Positions 48,017 through 60,400 of a stretch of DNA of 64,000 nt are shown here, in pieces. A program made the position numbers and the translations under genes. The notes beneath the pieces were generated by a model. That model ran no database searches. It saw only the letters and a program-made list of their open reading frames with translations, and was not told the origin of the DNA. Source of the DNA: Hericium rajendrae (taxonomy: Eukaryota; Basidiomycota; Agaricomycetes; Russulales; Hericiaceae); contig CM065887.1 of assembly GCA_033439255.1 (NCBI GenBank), positions 744,001 through 808,000 on the forward strand, written 5' to 3'. Position 1 is the stretch's first letter; every line of letters begins with the position of its first letter.

Positions 48017-48858
48017 ATGAGACGAACCGCGCTTGGTGCGACCAGCCTGCTCCTCTGCGTCGCCGGCGCGCACGCACAGGCTACGGCGCCCGTCTGGGGG
48101 CAGTGCGGCGGCATCGGCTGGTGCGCATGATCATCGCGGTTCAGGCGCGGGCGCTCACGTGTGGTGCGCAGGACGGGCGCGACGGTGTGCGCGGCGGGAT
48201 CGGTCTGTACTGTCAGCAACGAGTGTAAGTGTTCACTCCCCTCCTCCGTCTACGCATGGAATAGGACGCAGCTGACGCGTGGCGCAGACTACTCGCAGTG
48301 CCTCCCCGGCGCAGCATCGAGCACCACAAGCAACACGCCCCCGACGCCGACGAGCGCGCCGGCGTCCAGCTCGGGCGCGCCGACGAGCACCGCGAGCGGC
48401 CCCGCGCCGAGCGGGACGCAGATCCGCGCGGACCAGGACCCGGTGTACCACTTCTACCTGCAGGACCAAGGCTCGTGCCCTCCTCCGCACCATAACCGCG
48501 CCCACTGACGCCCACCCACTTAGATGGCACGCCCGTGCTCGGGCCCGAAGCCTCATCGGGCTACTTCACAATCGACGGCAGCATCTCGCTCGTAACCACC
48601 AACGGCACGCGCTTCCTGAACGTCGACGCGGGCGGCGGCGCGTCGTACAAGGCGCTGACGCTCGACGCCGCGGCGAGCACGACGGACTGGGGCCTCGAGG
48701 GCGACACGATCATCACGACGAGCCCGCGGCAGCTGAACTTCCTCGCGTGCGCGACGGCGGACGCGGACGTGTATGGTGTGTATTTGCAGGAGGGGAACGA
48801 TACGCCGGGCGGGCAGACGTGTGCGCTGGTGTCGTTGCATTTGCCGTGTTTGTGTTAG
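48017..48858 (+). CDS. Secreted protein with N-terminal CBM1 cellulose-binding module
   Basis: MRRTALGATSLLLCVAGAHA is a signal peptide, cut before QATAP. The CBM1 follows, spread over three exons: VWGQCGGIGWTGATVCAAGS, then VCTVSNEYYSQCLPG, with the usual four cysteines and aromatic Trp and Tyr positions. A Ser/Thr/Pro linker leads to a C-terminal domain of about 110 residues (DQDPVYHFYLQDQDGTPVLG, SGYFTIDGSISLVTTNGTRF, ADADVYGVYLQEGNDTP) that ends in CALVSLHLPCLC. CBM1 binds crystalline cellulose or chitin. The C-terminal domain shows no glycosidase motif and resembles secreted beta-sheet proteins of unknown role. Introns at about 48122-48172, 48222-48285 and 48470-48523. Confidence 0.9.
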
Positions 48859-50558
48859 GGGTGGGGGGTGTCGTGTATATCGCTGGTTTCGTGCGGTGGT
48901 GCTCTGCTGCGTATGGGTATTAGAGTTGTGTAACTCTATCGTTGTCTGATGTGGTCAGAATGTGTATTCCGTGCGTCGACGTGATGGTGTGGAAATGGAA
49001 TCTGCGGACTTTTAGCGTTGAGGTGATACAATGCGAACAGAGATCAGGGCGACGGGGGATGGGGGATGTAGGATATGTTTGCAGAATAATGATATGCAGC
49101 AGGGGGACACGCGCCTGTGCCGTTGGATTTGGCCGTGAATCCCACCAACGAGGATTGTTGTTTGAATATGCTGGCGTTTGGTAGTAGCAAATTACGCTGC
49201 ATTCCATTCGAGCCCTGCTGCACAGGCGGTGGCCGCCCGCGTGCGGCGAGGCGCTGGAGCCATCCAGGCCTGTGGCTGTCCAGCGTCGTGAGGGTGTAGA
49301 CACCTACGCCACGCGCTGATGTATGAAATGAGGATGGTTGGAGATGATATCAGCGGACGCGAGGCTTCTGAGGTCAAGAAACACGACGTCACCCGTGATT
49401 GGAAGTCGAGGTACTTGAAGAATGCTGTTCGGTGTAAACGGACTGAGCAGATCGTGCACACCCGAAAAGGTGCATGATCACGTCTGTTTGATGTTGTGAA
49501 TCTGTTCCATAAGGCCTGATGAATGAAGGGAGATGAACCTGAGACTCTGCAATGAGGTAAAGAGAAACACAATTGCTTCATGAACGTTCGCTCGAGAGAT
49601 GGACCGACCAGATCGCGCGGACCCGACAGAAAGAGCTATGTCATGGTCGCGGAGATGCCACGATGGGTAGATGAACTGCGCAAGTCGCAGGTACATTGCT
49701 GCGCACCGCTGCGATGAAGGCTCATATGAAGAACGCCGCACCTTATGAAGCCAGCGAATACGACGGCGTTAGAGCCGATGGCTGACAAGGAGCAATTGAA
49801 GACACAAATGAGCACGGTCGCAGCGCTCACTGCATTTCCATGATGGTTGGTACGTTTGTTCATAGCAAGGAGACTATACGTCGCCCTTAAGGCCGTTGAT
49901 ATGTTCCCCGCATAACAGCTACTTATCGCCATTAGGACCGTGTATGACAGAAATAGACAGATGACGCGGGAACTGCGCCGGATGGCCGTGGTGATAGAGC
50001 TGACGATAGCGAGGAAGCAACGCAGGATTTCTCCGATATGTCGAACGCACGTCTCGAGGTTGCAGGAAGCATGATAAGTGTGGCACACGATCAATTGGAG
50101 GGGGTCGAGAGGAGACTGGACAGGATAAGCATGGGTCATGGGTGCTCGTGGTGATGCCTGCAGGTCGGCTGCACGAAGATGAAGCAACGCGCTGGGAGCA
50201 TCGACTTCGAAGGCCGCAGCTGACGATGGCCGCGACGGTCTTGTGACGGGAGAGAAGCCGGCGGCTGGGCGGGCATCGATGGCGGGCGGCGGTGGCGGCG
50301 GCTTCGGCGCGGGACCGAGGCCGAATCCGGGAGACTCCGATTGGGCGGTATGGCCGGGACCGGAAAGACTTGGTGGTCGTTTTCTGTTCGTTGGTCAGAC
50401 CCGGCGGTGCTCTCATCTTCAGTTCCTCTCTCCGGGGACGTGCTTGCTCACCGTCCCCTTTCATCCTGAACGACTTGATATCCAACCCTCGAGGCTGCCC
50501 TATCATCACCACACCACAACCAAGGCGGTGGGCATTCCCCGCCCTCTTCTCTTTCGCA
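48859..50558. other. 1.7-kb gap with weak minus-strand open frame
   Basis: A minus-strand frame at 49636-50187 contains hydrophobic stretches (VLICVFNCSLSAIGSNAVVF) that might be membrane segments, but it lacks a family match, a convincing start, or splice partners. The rest is unassigned. The right end, pyrimidine-rich around 50400-50550, should be the promoter and leader of the gene at 50559. Confidence 0.45.
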
Positions 50559-53436
50559 ATGGGCAGCCTCGGCGTTTTCGTCGCCGCACGGCCGTTCGCC
50601 CTTCGCTCCATTGCCTTCCTCACGTCCAGCATCGAGTTCAGGACCATGTTCTTGCTCACGGTATCGCTTTTCGTCTTTCTTATTCTCGGTGAGCTTTCCT
50701 TTTCTGTCCCCATCGATTTTTTCATTCCCCATCACTCGACATCTCTCCTATCTCCCATGCCCTTACTTCCGCTCTCTAATGCACCATCTCCTCGTACTGA
50801 CCCAACGCACTCTCCACCTTTTAGCCTATTACTCAAATCCCACCGAAACGTCCTTCAGGTCCTATCTCACAGAACAGTCTTTTCGCCACCATCTCTCGCG
50901 TCTGCACGATGCCAATGATGGCGATCTCTCTGATTCCGATGATTCCGGCGTGCACTACACCTCGAGGCGTTCATCCATCGGCCCTCCCTCCCGCGCAGAC
51001 TCCCTCGATACCTGCGCCTCTTTTCCCTTCTCAAATCGCGCCTCCGTCGCCCTCCGCACACCCAAACACGCCTTCCACACCTTCGGCATCTTCACCATCG
51101 CTGCCGTCATCCCGAACGACGCCCCGGCGCGATCCACATCGCCATCGACCACCTCGCGCAGCTCATCTTCCTCATCCACTGCCTTTAGCGAGATCGTTCG
51201 CCGCACCGCAAGCGCTGATGGCGATTCCGATGGCGCGTCCGTCAAAGAATCGTGGTTCATCGGCGCCTTTGGCCGCTGGTGGCGCGGCGGCGTTATCGAG
51301 GCCTCGTGGCCGTCATCCGAAAGCCGCGCCAAATGCGACGAGGAGGGCTGGAGCTCGGGCATCCTCGACATCAAGGCCCTAGACAAGTCTGACTCATACA
51401 ATGGTGAGCTCCCCTACCTCCTCTAACATAAGGATAGACACTAACCTTGGCATGCAGGCCTGCCGTTCCCGACGACCGCGTCTCTGCGTTTGCCTCCGAA
51501 GCTGAGGTCGCGCGACCGCTCCGCCCCGCACTCTCGACGCAGCTCTACGCCACCCCCGCTCCCCAAATCGGCCACGCTCCCTTTGCATACGCCCAAGCAG
51601 CCTCCGCCAACGACCTCACTGCCGAAACTGTCTCCAATTCCGACTGCCCCGCCACTTCCCTCGCCGCTGCACAGCCGCACGCCGTCCAGCGCCAACATCA
51701 CCGCCTTCGCCCATTCCCCCTGCTCCTCGCTATCCTCCGTCCCCTCGCACGCGTCTACGCCGAGCCCGCCCCCAGACACGCACCCCGCGATCGCAGACCT
51801 CCTCGCGCAGATCACGCAGACGCGCGCGCAGACACACGACCTGCGCGCACAGCTCGCCGAACATGCGAGGAGCGCGGGCGACACGGATGCGGCGCTATCA
51901 GCCGAACTGACCGACGCGCGCGAGGCAAAGCGTGCGGAGGACGCGGCGCGTGGCGAGGTCAAGGGCCGGCTGAAGGTGCTCGAGGAGGGCCGGCGCGCGG
52001 CGGAGGCGGGGCGGCGCGAGGCGGAGCGGCGGCTGCGTGCAGCACAGAATGCGCGCACGGATGCAGCCACAAGAGCGGTACGGCTACGTAACGAGATTGG
52101 GATGCTGGAGGAGCAGATCCGTAGAGATCGCGAGGCGGTCGCGGGCGCGAAGGAGGGCGCGGAGCGGGAGGTTGTGGAGTTGGGCGAGTTGTTGGAGAGA
52201 AGGAAGAAGGAGGTGGGTGTTGCGGAGGGCGTCGTTGCGGCGCTCGGTGCGCGGGTGAAGACGCTGGAGACAAGGGTCGAGGAGGAGCAGGGAGGGTTGA
52301 AGGGCGTGAAGGAGCGCGCGGAGCTGATGAAGCAGGACCGGCGGTTCTTGTCCATGACGGTCGTCAAGAGCGAGGTCGAGCGGGAGGCGCCGGACACCGG
52401 CGGCTTCGAGCCTCCGCGGCACGCGCAGCCCGCGCCCATCCCCGACGTCTTCCCGACGCCCGCAGAGAAGGAGTTCGCGCACGCACACCTGCAGCCGCGG
52501 ACGCCCGAGAAGGACTTTGCATACGCGCACCTGCAGCCCGCACGCTCGCGCGACGCAAGCCGCTCGCCACAGGGCAACCTGCTCTACGTCTCACCCGACG
52601 CGCACCCCGCCCGCGCGAAGGGCTACGCAATCTTCGACGACGACCTCGCCTCGCTCACGCCCGCGCCCGCGCCCAAAACGACCTTCGCGCCCTTCGGCGA
52701 CGACACCGCCGCCGAGTACCCCTTCCCCGGCGCGGACACGTCCCCGCACGGCATCCACATCGCCGGCGCCGGCGGGCAGTTCGCGCCGCTGCTGCCGGGC
52801 GGGCTCTTCCAGTCGCTCGACGGCGCGGGCGACGCGCTCCCGAAGAGCTTCCAGTCGGAGAGCGACGCGTTCCTCGCGCGCGACTGGCGCCAGCCGGCGC
52901 CGAGCACCATCGGCTCGCACAGCACCGGCACGAGCGCCGTCGGCTCCAGCACGGCGCTCAACGCGTCGCCCGGCGCGCTCGTCTCGCCCGGCTTCCCCGG
53001 CTCCGGTTCCGCTGACGATCGCGAGGAGGCGTACGACCCCTTCGAGGTGCGCCCGCGCGTGGAACGGCGGCACCGCCTGCTCTCGGACCCCGCGTGGCCG
53101 CTGCGCACGCACGCCGACCCGCCCGCGCAGACACAAGAGAAGGCACGCCACTGGTGGTCCGCGGCGCCGAAGCGCACGGGCCTCAACCCCGCCGCGAAGG
53201 AGTTCCGCATCTCGCACGCCCCCGCGCCGAGCACGGCGAGCCCGCTGTTCATGCGCGCGTTCGCGCCGTCGCCGGCGGAGCGCGCGCTGCTGAGCGGCGG
53301 GAGCCTGCCGCCCGCGCCGCTGCTCGAGTTTGGCGCGCTCCCGGATGCGCAGGAGGGAAGGCGCGCGCGGACGTGGGGCGAGCGCGAGCGTGAGTTTGTG
53401 TTTAGCCCGTGGGCGGACGGGGAGGGCGAGGAGTAG
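50559..53436 (+). CDS. Single-pass membrane protein with coiled coil, basidiomycete hypothetical
   Basis: The ATG at 50559 opens MGSLGVFVAARPFALRSIAF. One hydrophobic helix (FLLTVSLFVFLILAYYS) is completed by an intron (GTGAGC at about 50689 to TTTTAG). YYSNPTETSFRSYLTEQSFR follows, then disordered Ser-rich sequence. The splice near 51403-51458 links KSDSYN to GLPFPTTASLRLPPKLRS. The second half starts Pro-rich, then forms a coiled coil of roughly 170 residues (HPAIADLLAQITQTRAQTHD to KERAELMKQDRRFLSMTVVK). The tail has a short internal repeat (EKEFAHAHLQPRT / EKDFAYAHLQPAR) and many Ser/Pro/Ala-rich stretches. About 920 residues, intact. A tether or scaffold role is an inference from layout only. 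Confidence 0.82.
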
Positions 53437-54942
53437 TATGCGTATGGGTGTGGTATGGGGAAACGGGTTGCTCGTATCTGCGCGCGTATATATAAAGCAC
53501 CGAATGCATGAAATGAAATGAGTGAACTACCTTTGATGGGCGTGAGCGCATTTTTGGAGGCGGGGTGTCGATGCGTTTATTGTATGTAGGTGACCGTGGG
53601 TGATCGTTTCCTGGGGTGCCGAGACGGAGTTGCGCGACGCACGCATCGATGGCCCTTCTTATTATAAGGAGCCCCGGTGGGCATGGTACAGTGCTTCCCG
53701 AACGGACGCGCCGTCGCCTGCCTGCCCGATGGGTGTAGATGGATACGCTGCACCCATGTCATCATCGCCTCGGAACGGCAGTTGCCCGGGATGGCCGTCT
53801 GCACCAGGTGCTGCAAGCTAGGCACCGCTGCGGGACGTGAGAGCGAGGGGAGGAGTGACTGTTCCTCCATGACCTCAGCGGCGCGGTTCTTTATCTATTG
53901 TGTCGACCGCCAATGGGCTCTAAGATGGGTTCCCGGGCAACAGAGTCTCTAAACACCGTGAACCAAACGAATCGTGAAAACAACCCATGTATAAAAGAAA
54001 CCAGTAACCACATTCACATGTCCCGAACTCACTCCTATACCTCAACGCATGACCATATGCATGTACCTAGCTTAAATAAAGCCCACACGACGAAAGACAA
54101 CCGCTCCGACGCAGCGCAAGTTAAGAATCGCAGACGGCCGCGCGGCACACGCCGCCAGGCGAGATGGAAGTCAAAACAATGCACCAGGCGGGCGGGGTAA
54201 ATTTTATGTATAGTGCAAGGTCCAGGAATCATCATCGCTTCGTACGGGTTCGTGATTAAAAACGGGAATACGGAATGCGCAGCGCAGAACGTGCAGAAGG
54301 GTATGCGGACGTGCAGAAGGAAGGAAGAGGGAGAGGCGGCCGCAGTCGCGGGGCCAGAAGCGAGCCAAGCTATGTGCAGAAACGCCTGTCCGTCGGGCAG
54401 CCCGGAGCGCCAGATAAATATCATAGCGTGCGGTAAGAATATAAGTAAGATGGGAAGTGAGGGCCATGACAGACGCGGTATACGGAGACATAACGGGTCG
54501 GGCGGGGGTATGCGAGGGCATAGCCGTGTATATTTCCAGCGCAGCGAAAGCGACAGCAGCATTAGAGACGCGAGGGGAAGCAGAACGGGGATAAAAGGAA
54601 ATAATAGAAAATCGAGAGGACGAAGGAACGCAGGTCGGTATTGGGAGTAAGGAGCGGACTGATCGCGGCGCGGAGGCGTAGAAGGTAAGGCATAAGGCAG
54701 ACGGCGGGCTGCATCCAAAATACATTATGAGACGGGCGCGAACTGAGACTGACGGGAATGACTGACTTGATTGCGGGGGTATACGTGACTGACTGTATGT
54801 ACCAATGAAAGTGGGAGCAAAACAGAGGAGGTCGTGCAGAGTGTCTGTCTGGGGGTGTGCAATGAAGAGGCTCCGACTCCGAGACCAGCGCAGGTAAAGG
54901 GGAATAACAACCGATCCGCAACAAGAAAAGATATGGGGACAA
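53437..54942. other. 1.5-kb gap between convergent genes
   Basis: Two long overlapping minus frames (54035-54718 and 54204-54977) are open but read as Ser/Leu/Arg-rich, featureless sequence in both phases, so I take them as chance openings in purine-rich plus-strand DNA. The stretch probably holds 3' ends of both neighbours. Confidence 0.5.
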
Positions 54943-56994
54943 CTATAGCCCGCCATCCAGCACTCCCCGGACGTCATCTACCGAGGCCAGGTCGGCCAGG
55001 AATGGGCAGAGATCGGTGAGTTCGGTGTCGTGCGGGTCGTTGAACCATGAGGAGACCGGTACGGCATTGTTGGGATGGAAGATGTAGGACGCGGGAGAAT
55101 TATCAAGGATAATGGTATCTTGTGTTGGTCTGCCCAATTGTGACAGATCCTGCGACGGATATCAGAGCAAGGCAAGTGAAATGAAATCAACGGGTCTGAC
55201 CTTGACATAATTCCCGCGATGATTGTAGCAGCTCTCCCGGAACAGTCGATGCGATACCACGTGGTGGATATCAAGTTTGTCTAACACCGGGTCCGCATAC
55301 TGTACACGATCGACAGAGATCGGGATCAGATAAACAGCCGCAAGGGAATGTGAGACATACCTTGCTCAAGCTCGCTGTGAAAACTACGATCTCATAGATC
55401 TCACCCATCTTCTTCAAAAATTGGTCGACGCCTGGCCTCTTGATGACGTACACATTATGCCAATGGTACTCAATCTCAACAGGGACGACATAGTCGGCTT
55501 GTTGTATCGACTAAACGAGCGATCAGAGGCGAAACAAGGCGTCGGATGAGCATAGAAAACAGACCTTGAAGCTACTATGCACTAGAGTCTCGTCGAGATC
55601 GAGCACGAGGCATTTTCGGCCCGTGAAATGGGGCATAAGTACGGGTAGCAATGGTCGCGGGGTGCCGTCCTACAAAGAAAAGTGATCAATGTCAGTAGAC
55701 ACTTGACGAGGAAGAGCGTACTGACAGGACCAATGGGTATCCCGGCACCGCCATTCATGATCAACCGGTCTTCCTCATCCTCAATTTCGTCCACGCCTCC
55801 AGGCTCCTCTGCTTCCTCGTCTTCCGTGAAACTCGTGCCATCACTCTCGTCTCCCGAGGACTCGTTGCGAAGGCTTGTAATTTCTCCGGCACCAGTCGAA
55901 CCAGGAGCTTGGACGGCACCCGATGTAAGGCCCGCCGTTTCCGACTCGTCGAGGAGTTTGGTCGGCGTCGGTGGAACGATGACTTCCTTCTCAGCCACGG
56001 GAGTCGAGTCGACAGTCGATATAGGCGACAGCTCAGGTTCAGCCTTCGGCTGAGACGGAGCTACCACGGATGTAGATGGTTCTGGATGCTCGGATACAGA
56101 CTCCCCAGAAACAGGGCTTTCGTGAGCGGGCTGTGACTCGGGCTCTGCGTCGCGTGGGGGCTGCTTCTCCTGGAGAGCAGCAGCGGAAGAATTGGGATCC
56201 TGGCTGGCGGTCACATCGAGGTCGATGGGGCTGGACTGGGAAGGGACACAGGGAACGAGGACGTGTACGAGACGTGTGAGGAACGACACGCGAGCGCGTG
56301 CGGGGGCAGAACCATTTGCCCTCTGCTTGCCTGCTGCTTTTGATGTCGCGCCTCGAGGCGGCTCTGTGTTGACAGAATGGGCGCCTTCCGATCCGGACAC
56401 GGCATCTTTACGGCGGGAGGAGCGGGTGTGGGTCTGCGTACCAGTCAACGTGGTCGACAGCGAGCCCTTGTCTTTCTCTTTTTCTTTATCCACCTCGTCA
56501 GACTGATCTGCGGGTGCGGAAGTGGGTGTGGCTACGAAAATAGGCGGTGGTGCAGTCGTCGTGTCGGAGGTCGTTGTCGTCGGCCCAGCCGAGGCTTGCT
56601 CAGCCGGCGAAGTTGTCTCTGGCTGAGACGAAGGAGGGTCCTGCCCTGGTGAATCCGTGGGCGGGCCTGCGCCCTTGTCTCCGCCAGCCGCACTCTCGCC
56701 CTTCGGCTCGTCCGCCTTCGGGGGATCGCTGGCGCTGACTGAAACTCCGCCTGGCGTCGACGCAGCAACCGGGCCCTGAGGCTGCGCTATCACCTGCTCC
56801 GTCTCTGGCGAGGAACTGGTACCATTGGGCTGCGATTCAGGCTCGGCTGCCGGGGCTGCGTTGAAGGCGGCCTTGCCCTTCTTTGTCGCCTTACGCTTCG
56901 AAGCCCTGGTGAAAAGACCATGCTTTGCGGGCTTTGCGGGTGCTGCGGCTGGTGTCTGAGCTGGTTGCTCTTTCGTAGAGGGGGCGGGTGCCAT
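54943..56994 (-). CDS. SCP/PSR1-type HAD phosphatase (FCP1 homology domain)
   Basis: The start ATG at 56994 ([20 protein letters not shown]) opens a disordered region of about 440 residues rich in Pro, Ser, Thr and Glu. An intron near 55671-55726 joins it to [20 protein letters not shown]. The catalytic core follows: [16 protein letters not shown] (the DxDxT/V nucleophile motif), [77 protein letters not shown] and [20 protein letters not shown], ending LDGGL at 54943. Members dephosphorylate serine on the RNA polymerase II tail or membrane-stress targets; the yeast counterpart PSR1 acts at the plasma membrane in salt stress. The long N-terminus is typical of fungal PSR1-like proteins. Intact. 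Confidence 0.92.
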
Positions 56995-57460
56995 GAAGGA
57001 CACGGCGGAGAGGGGGAGAGGGAGGAGAGGTAGAGCAACAGACAACACAGCGAACGATTCCTCTGCCCGCCACGGGCGCGCAAGTCCCAGTCGTGTTTTC
57101 TTTCATAAGCCTTTCTCACGCCTCCTCGGTCCTGATCCCTACCGCCGGCGGTTACTCGGCGGTTGTACGACTCTTGTACGCCTGCCATCAACGTTGATCA
57201 GGCAAGTCGTCTCGAGAATCCATACAGTGCAGCCCAATCCGAGGCCGAAGTATCGATATCGCTTCTATTCGACTTTCTCATGTGCCTAACATATGCATAT
57301 GGATCCCTACTCCGTCCATGCGTTGCCATCGCTCGGCGAAGCTTTCCGTCATGCATGGTATGCTGGCTTAAAGACGTGAATGCTGCAGAAGGCTCGAAGG
57401 AACGCTGTTCGACAGCTCTTTCTGCTCGTCGAGCTTGACGGTTTCTGGGAATTGTACGGT
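56995..57460. other. Gap between phosphatase gene and amylase relic
   Basis: 466 bases with the phosphatase promoter at the left. An in-frame extension of the phosphatase to 57048 exists, but the ATG at 56994 begins the more typical sequence. Nothing else recognised. Confidence 0.5.
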
Positions 57461-60400
57461 ATGCGCGTCCTCTCGACGTGTTTGCCATCAGCGGCATTGC
57501 TGCTGCTGCATTCGGCTGTGCCTGCCCATACCCACACCGGCAGATCTGATGCTATCCTTACGGTAGTCTGAATGCGGAACGAGCTAATGGGAACTCCGGT
57601 GCGTCGATTGTTGAATGTGGCCTGCGTATTCTAAGTAACTCCCATGCGGTTAAAGGTGTGATTGTCCAGATGTTCGAGTGGACATGGGACAGCATTGCTG
57701 CAGAATTGCACCAGTTTTTAGGACCAGCAGATGCGTCGCATTTTCATTCTTCAGAGAGGTCATTTGTGCCGACGCCAACCAGGTTATGAATACGTGCTAG
57801 ATAACCATCCCTCGACGGGATCCAAGCAGCGACAATTAAAATGAGATATTCAACTAGTCAGTTCTGCCCAGGAGCACGTAGTCGGTATCGCTCGCATAAG
57901 TATTATCTTTCTTCAAATATCTTACACGATGTAGGTGACCAATGGTGGACCGATTACCAGCCCGTGTCGTACAATCTCACTTCCAAGCGTGGTAACTGCG
58001 ACCAATACAAAAATATGATCGACGCATGCCATAATGCTGGCGTCAAGATAATTGCAGGTTGACTTCCAAGATTCAATCATCTGCAGCAGCTGGTACTTAG
58101 ACCGTGAGCAGACATTCTCTGGAACCATATGTCCGGCTTTGACTCGGGTAAACATCATTTATCAGTCAAGACCTCCACAATACCGATAGCATCGTGACAG
58201 GGACCGGCATAGGTGGCATGAGTGTGCCGCCTCCGATGATAAAGCCATTTAACTCACGCTCCTCATTCGCGACAACATTCACCCACTAGGACTATTCAGG
58301 AATCTACGACACCACTGTGAGCGTTGTCGGTTAAACATATGGATCACCCTCATCATGGCTTTTTTTAAATCTTAGAACTTCCATTACTGCAGTACCCCCG
58401 GGCATGACATAGACGGCTATGACACCAGCATTCAAGTACATATGGTCCTGTGAATCCGACAATCTGGTAGAGTGAGTATCTCATTCAACTATCGTTCTTT
58501 TCACAGGCATTTTACACCAATGTGTTACGAAGCCTTGCTACGGAGCAGGAGACGTCCGCGCCTGACTCGCAGTCTATGGCAATGAACTTCTTAGTCTTCG
58601 TATTGATATCTCCCGGCTGGATGCCGCCAAAGGTGATTATGATGCTTATCCTCATTACAATGTTAGTGTCCCTAACTCCTGCCAGACATCCCTCCCGATG
58701 GTATCGCCAACATCACCGCACGGCTGTCTAGTGCACCATACGTCACGCAAGAGATGAAACTCATAGTAGTCCATATCACTGCGGATTCTGACAGGTCTCT
58801 GTAAAGGTTGTATGGGGTAACGGCCAGTCAATCCAGGCCTTAGACTACGCTAGCATGGGTGACGTGCAGGAGTCAGTGCTGTGCACCGTGATGACAGGTT
58901 TCTAACTGATCCCCTTCTGGATTCCGGTATACTTCGGCACTGCAGGAGGCGTTCCTCAGTGGCGACACTTCCGAATCGCCGCGGAGCCTCAACAACAGAG
59001 GTAGTCCACGGCGCTTCGGCGTCTTCGTGCTATTCTATACTTATTCTCGTAATAGGATGGGCTGCAAGCGCAGGCGCCAGTGCTTTCATTTTCACCGCGA
59101 CATAGAGCGCGTACGTATCCGTGCATTTTTGAAAGGAATGTATGAACGCAGGGTGATCCAGAGCAACTCATCCCTCAGCGCCAATTCATCGATCATCCGG
59201 CAATGCGTACATCCTGCCGTTTATCTTCTCGCTGTAAGCAGATGACACGTTTTTTCTTTGGTGAATGTTACTTAAGAATGGACGACAGCGCCCACCGGGT
59301 ACTGGAACACGGATGCGGGGTCCCCCAACGGCGGTGCGCAATCAATCTCTGCTGCACAAGCTTTGACAAGAGCTTATCATCAATATTTGGTAGGCGCTGG
59401 GACTTGGAACGACAGCCCAGGATCCAATGGCTGTTGAGTGACATCGGCGACTCTTCCCCCCGTCAGCCACCCAGCTGATCCGTCGCAGACTGGACCAGCA
59501 CCGCTGGACGTCCATTGCAGGCAAGATTGGCCTCCGCAACACCGTTGGCGATATGGATCTCATGCAATGGACCTCCCCGACTCCGCAGCAGATCGCCTTT
59601 AGCAGAGGTAGTTACAGCCCCCCCCGCATCTCCACCCCATCACCAATGATATGTATCCCAAGATGCAGTATCCTAGGGCTTTGTGGCGATCAATAACGTG
59701 GACGCGGACTGGAATGCGACTTTCCAGACTTTCCTGCCGGCAGGCCAATACTGCGACGTCATCAGCGGGACAAGCTGCTCCGGCGTCTGCTCCGGCTTTG
59801 CGTGTCTCCTCGTCCTCGGGCTTCGGGATCATGGCTTACCGCAAGGGTATATCATTATGTTCACCGTGACACTGGGCGCCGTGCTCGCAGCCACCGTCCC
59901 CGCGCGCTCTGCAGTCGCCGTCCACGTCGGCGCCCTCGGCGCGCCCAGCGGCACCGGCGCACGCTCGCTGATGCTATCTGTCGGCGCTACCACGCCGTTC
60001 GGCGAGGTGCGCGCCGCGCCTGTCCTTATCCACGCCGCACTGAATAGATAGAATCGCGCAGAACTTGTACGTGACGGGCAGTCTCCCAGAACTGGAGCCC
60101 GAGCGCATCGGTGCGTGCCTGGCAAACGCGCCATGCGATAGATACGAGACGAGGCGGCCGAATCGAACGTGCCCTGCTAGATCCTGCTTTCCGCGGCGCG
60201 CTACCTGTTGTGGCAGACGACCGTGCGCGTCCCCGGGGATCGACGTGCGCGTGGAAGGCCCTGCGGAAGGCGCGCGACGGCAGCGTAAGCACCAGACTGC
60301 AATATCGCCGCGCCGCAGGCTTTGTCTCCGACTCGGGTTTGCGGTTTGCTATTTCACAGACCGCCCGGGAGGCGGACCCGAATCGCAGCACCATGGCGCC
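57461..60400 (+). pseudogene. Decayed GH13 alpha-amylase with CBM20
   Basis: A signal-peptide exon (MRVLSTCLPSAALLLLHSAV) is followed by recognisable amylase pieces in order: [161 protein letters not shown], then CBM20 pieces LYVTGSLPELEPERI and WQTTVRVPG. Several original introns still splice (for example the ones before DQWWTDY and before DILWNHM). The gene is dead: a TAG replaces Tyr in the FTHY motif (about 58288), a TGA precedes LAVYGNELL, and the pieces sit in shifting frames with spans lost after LATEQE and in the middle. The family degrades starch outside the cell. Confidence 0.85.

Noticed and set aside
47560-48219. Minus-strand open frame overlapping the CBM1 gene start
   Set aside because: It runs antisense over the signal-peptide exon and reads as a shadow of a GC-rich promoter and exon.
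49636-50187. Minus-strand hydrophobic frame as a membrane protein gene
   Set aside because: No conserved motif, no convincing start, and no neighbouring exon; hydrophobic stretches alone are not enough.
54035-54977. Two long overlapping minus-strand open frames (684 and 774 bases)
   Set aside because: Both phases are open at once, the translations are featureless and low in complexity, and there is no splice or family support. Best explained by base composition between convergent genes.
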